From Verrucomicrobiota bacterium (GTDB lineage Bacteria > Verrucomicrobiota > Verrucomicrobiia > Opitutales > Opitutaceae), in the NCBI GenBank assembly GCA_023410155.1, contig JAEYQF010000121.1, forward strand, positions 1 to 9,858: a stretch of 9,858 nt of DNA. Direction: 5' to 3'. Made by a program: the position numbers and the translations under genes. Shown piece after piece: positions 6,878-9,858 of the stretch. The notes under the pieces were generated by a model. It did not search any database and was not told the DNA's origin. It was given only the letters and a program-made list of their open reading frames with translations. Every line of letters begins with the position of its first letter. The stretch's first letter is position 1.

Positions 6878-7052
6878 GGCGTTATAATCATCTCGCAAAC
6901 GTTCGTCGAGTAAACGGGCAAGCCCCCTGTAGCTGAGGTATTACCCGGTATTCTGACTGCAAATAACGCACCAAATACGCCGTAATTTCAGTCGCGCACG
7001 GCCCGCTTTCTTGCGAGCCGCCGCACGCGCTAGTCGTGGCGCGATCACCGCT
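6878..7052. promoter_or_regulatory. pckG: AT-richer gap upstream of pckG, probable promoter region
   Basis: This 175-base gap lies between the cation transporter stop and the pckG start and is visibly more AT-rich around 6881-6985 than the genes beside it, as expected for a promoter region. On the minus strand, TTATTT and TAATAC stand 17 bases apart as a weak candidate pair. GGTATT occurs twice (6938-6953), separated by four bases. No convincing operator is visible. Confidence 0.3.
6999..7020 (-). terminator. Hairpin downstream of the cation transporter gene
   Basis: On the minus strand CGGCTCGC and GCGGGCCG form an 8-base-pair stem (one G-U pair) around the loop AAGAAA, beginning 32 bases after the transporter stop codon. 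No T-run follows, but position and strength fit a terminator separating this gene from pckG. Confidence 0.5.
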
Positions 7053-7961
7053 TCAGTTCGCCGGCTCGACGTGCACGGAGACGTCGCTGATCGCCAGCGC
7101 CTCACAAGCGAGCAACGCATCCTTCACCGCATGCGCGATGTCGTGCCCGCCTCTCACCGACAAATCCCCGTCGACGCGCACGTGAATGTCGACGAGGTGC
7201 GAAAGGCCGCTCTTGCGCACGCGGCATTTGTCGAGTGCGCGCACGCCGTCAACCTGCAGCGCCAGCGCACGCACCGCGTTCTCGAACTCCACCGGCACGG
7301 CCTCGTCCATCACCCCGCCGACGGCGCGATGCAGCATCGAGACGCCGTTGAAGCCGATCACCACGCACGCGAGCAGCGCCGCCCAGTCGTCGGCCGTTTC
7401 GTAGCCCTCGCCGCCGATCACCGCGATCGCGATGCCGACAAACGCCGCGCCCGACGTGACCGCGTCCGAGTAGTGATGCAGCGCCTCCACGCCCAGCGCG
7501 GTGCTCCCTGCCTCGGCGCCCGCGCGACTCATCCGCCGGGAAAACCATACCTTCGAACCTACGATCACCGCCAGCAACGGCAGCGTCGCCCAGTGCGGCC
7601 CGCGATGCGGCGTCACGATTTCGCCGATCGCGTGCCACGCCACCCAGCCGCACACCGCGAAGATAAAAACCGCCACCGCCAGCGCAGCGAGCGGCTCCGC
7701 CTTGCCGTGACCATACGGATGATCGTCGTCCGGCGGTTTCGACGCCACGCGGAAACCAGCCCAGACGAGCAGCGACGAAAGGATATCGAGCAACGACTCC
7801 GCCCCGTCTGCGATCAGCGCATACGTGTTGCCGAAAACTCCGCCCGCAAACTTCACCGCGGCGAGCACCGCGTTCAGCACGATGCCGCGCAACACCAGCC
7901 GCGCGCTCTCCCGCGCGCGTCGCTGGATCACGGCATGATGGCTCGGCAAATCCGGGGACAC
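7053..7961 (-). CDS. Cation diffusion facilitator (CDF) family transporter
   Basis: A 302-residue inner-membrane antiporter of the CDF family, which exports divalent metals such as Zn2+, Fe2+, Mn2+ or Co2+ in exchange for protons. About six membrane segments fit the hydrophobic stretches from residue 23 to about 215, followed by a cytoplasmic C-terminal domain ending VSVHVEPAN. The metal site of the second helix reads ADGAESLLD, giving Glu 55 and Asp 59 where Asp or His followed by Asp is usual. The fifth helix has the classic HxxxD pair, His 162 and Asp 166 (HHYSD). The DDDHPYGHGKAEPLAAL loop (78-94) is also typical. The ligand set does not settle the metal. The start is GTG at 7961; no clear ribosome binding site is seen. 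It is divergent from the ACT-domain gene, with 84 bases between the starts. Confidence 0.93.
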   Translation of the reverse strand: MSPDLPSHHAVIQRRARESARLVLRGIVLNAVLAAVKFAGGVFGNTYALIADGAESLLDILSSLLVWAGFRVASKPPDDDHPYGHGKAEPLAALAVAVFIFAVCGWVAWHAIGEIVTPHRGPHWATLPLLAVIVGSKVWFSRRMSRAGAEAGSTALGVEALHHYSDAVTSGAAFVGIAIAVIGGEGYETADDWAALLACVVIGFNGVSMLHRAVGGVMDEAVPVEFENAVRALALQVDGVRALDKCRVRKSGLSHLVDIHVRVDGDLSVRGGHDIAHAVKDALLACEALAISDVSVHVEPAN

Positions 7962-8045
7962 CCCGCGACGCTACGGCTCCGTTCACGCGACCGGCGAGCC
8001 CGCAATTGACCGGTTTCCCCCGCTGCCCCATCCTCTCACCCGCGC
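7962..8045. promoter_or_regulatory. Divergent promoter region, transporter and ACT-domain genes
   Basis: This 84-base gap lies between two divergent starts and should hold at least one promoter for each gene. On the plus strand, TTGACC (8006-8011) matches a -35 box well and stands 17 bases from CATCCT (8029-8034), a poor -10 box, which would leave a leader of only a few bases. GACCGG occurs twice about 21 bases apart. Weak evidence. Confidence 0.25.
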
Positions 8046-8501
8046 ATGGCTGACACCCACATCACGATCGGCATGGATCCGGTGAAACAGTTCTCCGTTT
8101 TCACGGAGAACCGCGTCGGCCGTCTCAACGACCTCAGCGCGCTGCTCAAGGCCAACAACGTCCACATCATCGCGCTCACCGTGCTCGACACGACCGACAG
8201 CGCGATCGTCCGCATGATCGTCGACGATCCAGACAAGGCCCGCGAGCTGATGATCAATAACGATTTTCCCTACACCGAGTGCAACGTGCTCGCGGTCGAG
8301 ATCAACGACGAGTCCGACCTCAAGGGCGTGCTCAGTGCATTGCTCGAAGCCGAGATCAACGTCCATTACATTTACAGCTTCATCAAACGCCCGGCCGACC
8401 GCGCCGCCCTCGCGATCAACGTCGAGGACGACGACGTCGCCGCGCAGGCGCTCAACCACCGCGGCTTCCGCGTCCTCACCCAGCGCGACATCTCGCGCTG
8501 A
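8046..8501 (+). CDS. Tandem ACT-domain protein
   Basis: A cytoplasmic protein of 151 residues built from two ACT domains and nothing else. The first spans about residues 14-80 (FSVFTENRVGRLNDLSALL, then NNVHIIALTVLD), the second about 81-150 (VEINDESDLKGVLSALLEA, then INVHYIYSFI). The N-x-x-G-x-L turn and beta-alpha-beta-beta-alpha-beta pattern fit ligand-binding ACT folds, which usually sense amino acids. No catalytic or DNA-binding domain is attached, so it may bind a small molecule and regulate a partner enzyme; the partner cannot be read from the context. It is the only plus-strand gene between 430 and the right edge, divergent from the CDF gene and ending only 20 bases from the convergent DUF3299 gene. 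The ATG at 8046 has no visible Shine-Dalgarno sequence. Confidence 0.92.
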   Translation: MADTHITIGMDPVKQFSVFTENRVGRLNDLSALLKANNVHIIALTVLDTTDSAIVRMIVDDPDKARELMINNDFPYTECNVLAVEINDESDLKGVLSALLEAEINVHYIYSFIKRPADRAALAINVEDDDVAAQALNHRGFRVLTQRDISR

Positions 8502-8521
8502 CAAAGAGAACTTCCGCGGGC

Positions 8522-9037
8522 TCAGCCCTTCACCTCTCCCATCCGCTCGCCCTCGAGCAGATAGATGCCGGTGAGGTATCCGTTCTCCACCATCGGGCCG
8601 ACCTTCAATCGGCCATAGAATGAGATCGGCACATCCATCAGCGGACGCACGCCCTTCTTCATCTGCACGACCACCCACTCGTTCATGTTGGGCATGATCC
8701 CGTAGCAGCACATCGCCGGATCCTTCACCAAGAGAAACTCCGTCACCAACCCGTTCTCCAGCTTCGTCGGCAACATGAAACCGGTCACGAGAGCTTTCTT
8801 GCCGCTCCACTCACGCACTGCCGTCGGAATCTGTTCTTCGCCCGTTGGCACCGTGCCGTCAGCCGCGGCGGCGTCAAAGGCCGGCGCCACGAAGCGAAAT
8901 GCCCCGAGCTTGTCGAAGCCGAGCACCAGGTAACCATTCTCCTCCGCCGGTGGTGCGATCGCGATCTCACCCGCGACGGCAGGGAAAACCGTGCACGCCC
9001 ACACCGCCAGAACTCGAAACAGACGCAGCGAAACCAT
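8522..9037 (-). CDS. DUF3299 family exported protein
   Basis: A predicted periplasmic protein of 171 residues. The N-terminus (MVSLRLFRVLAVWACTVFPAVAG) is a signal peptide, so I prefer the ATG at 9037 to an in-frame start 15 codons upstream. The mature part carries the DUF3299 hallmarks: IPTAVREWSGKKALVTGFMLP (70-90), TEFLLVKDPAMCCYG (99-113) with the adjacent Cys pair 110-111, PNMNEWVVVQM (116-126) and FYGRLKVG-MVENGYLTGIYLL (140-161). The function of the family is not established; the conserved Cys pair could bind metal or form a disulfide. It follows an FtsX-like ABC permease on the same strand, a pairing I recall from proteobacterial operons linked to metal uptake, so co-function is likely but inferred. 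The 148-base gap between the two genes contains the tandem repeat. Confidence 0.88.
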   Translation of the reverse strand: MVSLRLFRVLAVWACTVFPAVAGEIAIAPPAEENGYLVLGFDKLGAFRFVAPAFDAAAADGTVPTGEEQIPTAVREWSGKKALVTGFMLPTKLENGLVTEFLLVKDPAMCCYGIMPNMNEWVVVQMKKGVRPLMDVPISFYGRLKVGPMVENGYLTGIYLLEGERMGEVKG

Positions 9038-9098
9038 GAGGCCGCGACCGTGGCACACGCCGGGTTCTCCGTCAAAACGCAACCCTGGCCACCTCAGG

Positions 9099-9188
9099 CC
9101 GCACCGTGGCTCGAATCGAGCCGCACCTTGTCCCGACTCGATCCACCCTCTGGCTCGACCCGGTGCGCACTGCGGCTCGACCCGGTCA
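9099..9188 (-). repeat. Degenerate 22-23 base tandem repeat, locus 2
   Basis: Four imperfect head-to-tail units on the minus strand lie at 9166-9188, 9143-9165, 9121-9142 and 9099-9120. They share a core near GTCGAGCCAnGGTGCGG and are related to the array at 4013-4101. The first unit begins with the TGA stop of the permease gene, and the array ends 61 bases before the DUF3299 start. GGCTCGA-A-TCGAGCC (9108-9122) is a perfect palindrome around one base. Function unknown. Confidence 0.78.
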
Positions 9189-9858
9189 CGAAGTCGGCGC
9201 GAGCGTGTCGGCGACCGGAGTGCGATATGCCTTCAGCGCTGGGACGATGCCCCCGAGCGCACACAGACCGACGAGCGCGGCAGGCACCACCGCGAACACC
9301 GGATTCCACGCCCAGCCCTCGATCACCACGCCAGTCTGCGCCCGAATCGTCGCCGCCACGATCGAGATCAGCACTCCGTAAACGATCAACCCCGCCAGCA
9401 CGCCCACCACGCCGATCGCAGCCGCCTCAGCCACGACCGCCCCGAAGATGGTCGTCTGTCGCGCTCCCAGCGCGCGCAGAATCGCAAGATCGCGCCGCCG
9501 CGCGCTCATCGAATTGTAAATGCTCGCGAGCACTGAACCCGCCGCCACCAGCGCCACCAGATAGGCGACGAGTCCCAGCACGCGATCAAACCAGGAGATT
9601 TTCTGGAAAAGCTCCGCCACAATCGTGCCCACCGGATACGCGAACGTCAGTCGGTTGCCCTGCCGGTTGATGCTTTGATCGAGGAGGAAGCCCGCGGTCG
9701 AGGCGCGAAGCTGAATCGAGACGGCGCTGATCTCGGACGCCGCGCGCGGATCGTGGCCGGCCATCGTCTGCACTCCCTCCAAGGGAATCCAGATCACGCG
9801 ATCCGCGGGCGTGTTGGTCGGCTCGAGCAGGCCCACGACCGTGTAGGTCTCGGCGTGT
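9186..9858 (-). CDS. ABC transporter permease, MacB/FtsX type, C-terminal part (N-terminus outside window)
   Basis: The C-terminal 223 residues of an inner-membrane permease with a MacB-like periplasmic domain and an FtsX domain. The visible part begins in the periplasmic domain (HAETYTVVGLLEPTNTPADR), continues through FAYPVGTIVAELFQKISW, and then shows three hydrophobic membrane segments: around GLVAYLVALVAAGSVLAS, around VVAEAAAIGVVGVLAGLIVY, and around VFAVVPAALVGLCALGG. The cytoplasmic loop after the first of these carries ARRRDLAILRALGA, the coupling motif typical of FtsX permeases. Such permeases work with a separate ATPase (LolD/MacB-like) in lipoprotein release, peptide or drug export, or mechanotransmission; the ATPase gene should lie beyond the right edge. 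The DUF3299 gene follows on the same strand. The TGA stop lies inside the first unit of the tandem repeat. Confidence 0.9.
   Translation of the reverse strand, partial: HAETYTVVGLLEPTNTPADRVIWIPLEGVQTMAGHDPRAASEISAVSIQLRASTAGFLLDQSINRQGNRLTFAYPVGTIVAELFQKISWFDRVLGLVAYLVALVAAGSVLASIYNSMSARRRDLAILRALGARQTTIFGAVVAEAAAIGVVGVLAGLIVYGVLISIVAATIRAQTGVVIEGWAWNPVFAVVPAALVGLCALGGIVPALKAYRTPVADTLAPTS

Noticed and set aside
6883..6888. TATAAT on the plus strand as a -10 box
   Set aside because: The nearest -35-like TTGGAC is 22 bases away and no plus-strand gene starts for more than 1 kb downstream.
7061..7079. Further copy of the tandem repeat (CGGCTCGACGTGCACGG)
   Set aside because: It resembles half a unit but lies inside the CDF coding region (VHVEPAN), with no neighbouring unit; likely chance in GC-rich sequence.
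7011..8009. Open plus-strand frame of about 330 codons opposite the CDF transporter
   Set aside because: A shadow of a real membrane-protein gene; the product is composed largely of Arg, His and Asp with no domain.

Overview
The window is GC-rich and gene-dense, and it looks like a chromosomal segment of a heterotrophic bacterium. The mix suggests a verrucomicrobial, Opitutaceae-like origin: a GTP-type PEP carboxykinase, several stand-alone HDOD proteins, a DUF3299 protein next to a MacB/FtsX-type permease, weak or absent Shine-Dalgarno sites, and many GTG starts. This assignment is an inference from general character; no marker gene here settles it. I see no tRNA, rRNA, CRISPR array or insertion sequence.

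Layout. (1) 1-429, plus strand: the 3' end of an aldehyde dehydrogenase of the glutamate-semialdehyde (P5C) dehydrogenase type. (2) 570-5007, minus strand: five genes which in transcription order are HDOD-C, HDOD-B, secreted protein B, HDOD-A, secreted protein A. The three HDOD proteins are paralogues, and the two secreted proteins are paralogues of an unrecognised family, so the block looks like a duplicated HDOD + secreted-protein module with one extra HDOD copy. (3) 5051-6877, minus strand: GTP-dependent PEP carboxykinase (pckG), complete except for one in-frame TAG at codon 108. (4) 7053-7961, minus strand: a cation diffusion facilitator. (5) 8046-8501, plus strand: a small protein of two ACT domains, divergent from the transporter gene. 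(6) 8522-9858, minus strand: a DUF3299 protein preceded by the C-terminal part of an FtsX-like ABC permease.

Between genes, two intergenic regions carry the same degenerate tandem repeat with a period of 22-23 bases. One lies between HDOD-C and HDOD-B (about 4013-4101). The other lies between the permease and the DUF3299 gene (9099-9188), where the first unit includes the permease stop codon. Hairpins lie just behind pckG, behind secreted protein B and behind the cation transporter gene; none has a U-tract.

How the parts may work together. P5C dehydrogenase feeds glutamate into the TCA cycle and PEPCK draws oxaloacetate out towards sugars, so the two enzymes are compatible parts of amino-acid-based carbon metabolism. 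The HDOD/secreted block reads as a small signalling or envelope module of unknown purpose. The permease and DUF3299 proteins form an envelope unit; similar pairs elsewhere are linked to metal handling, which would fit the nearby CDF exporter, but that link is inference. The points most worth following up are the interrupted pckG, the HDOD/secreted-protein array and the period-22 repeat family.
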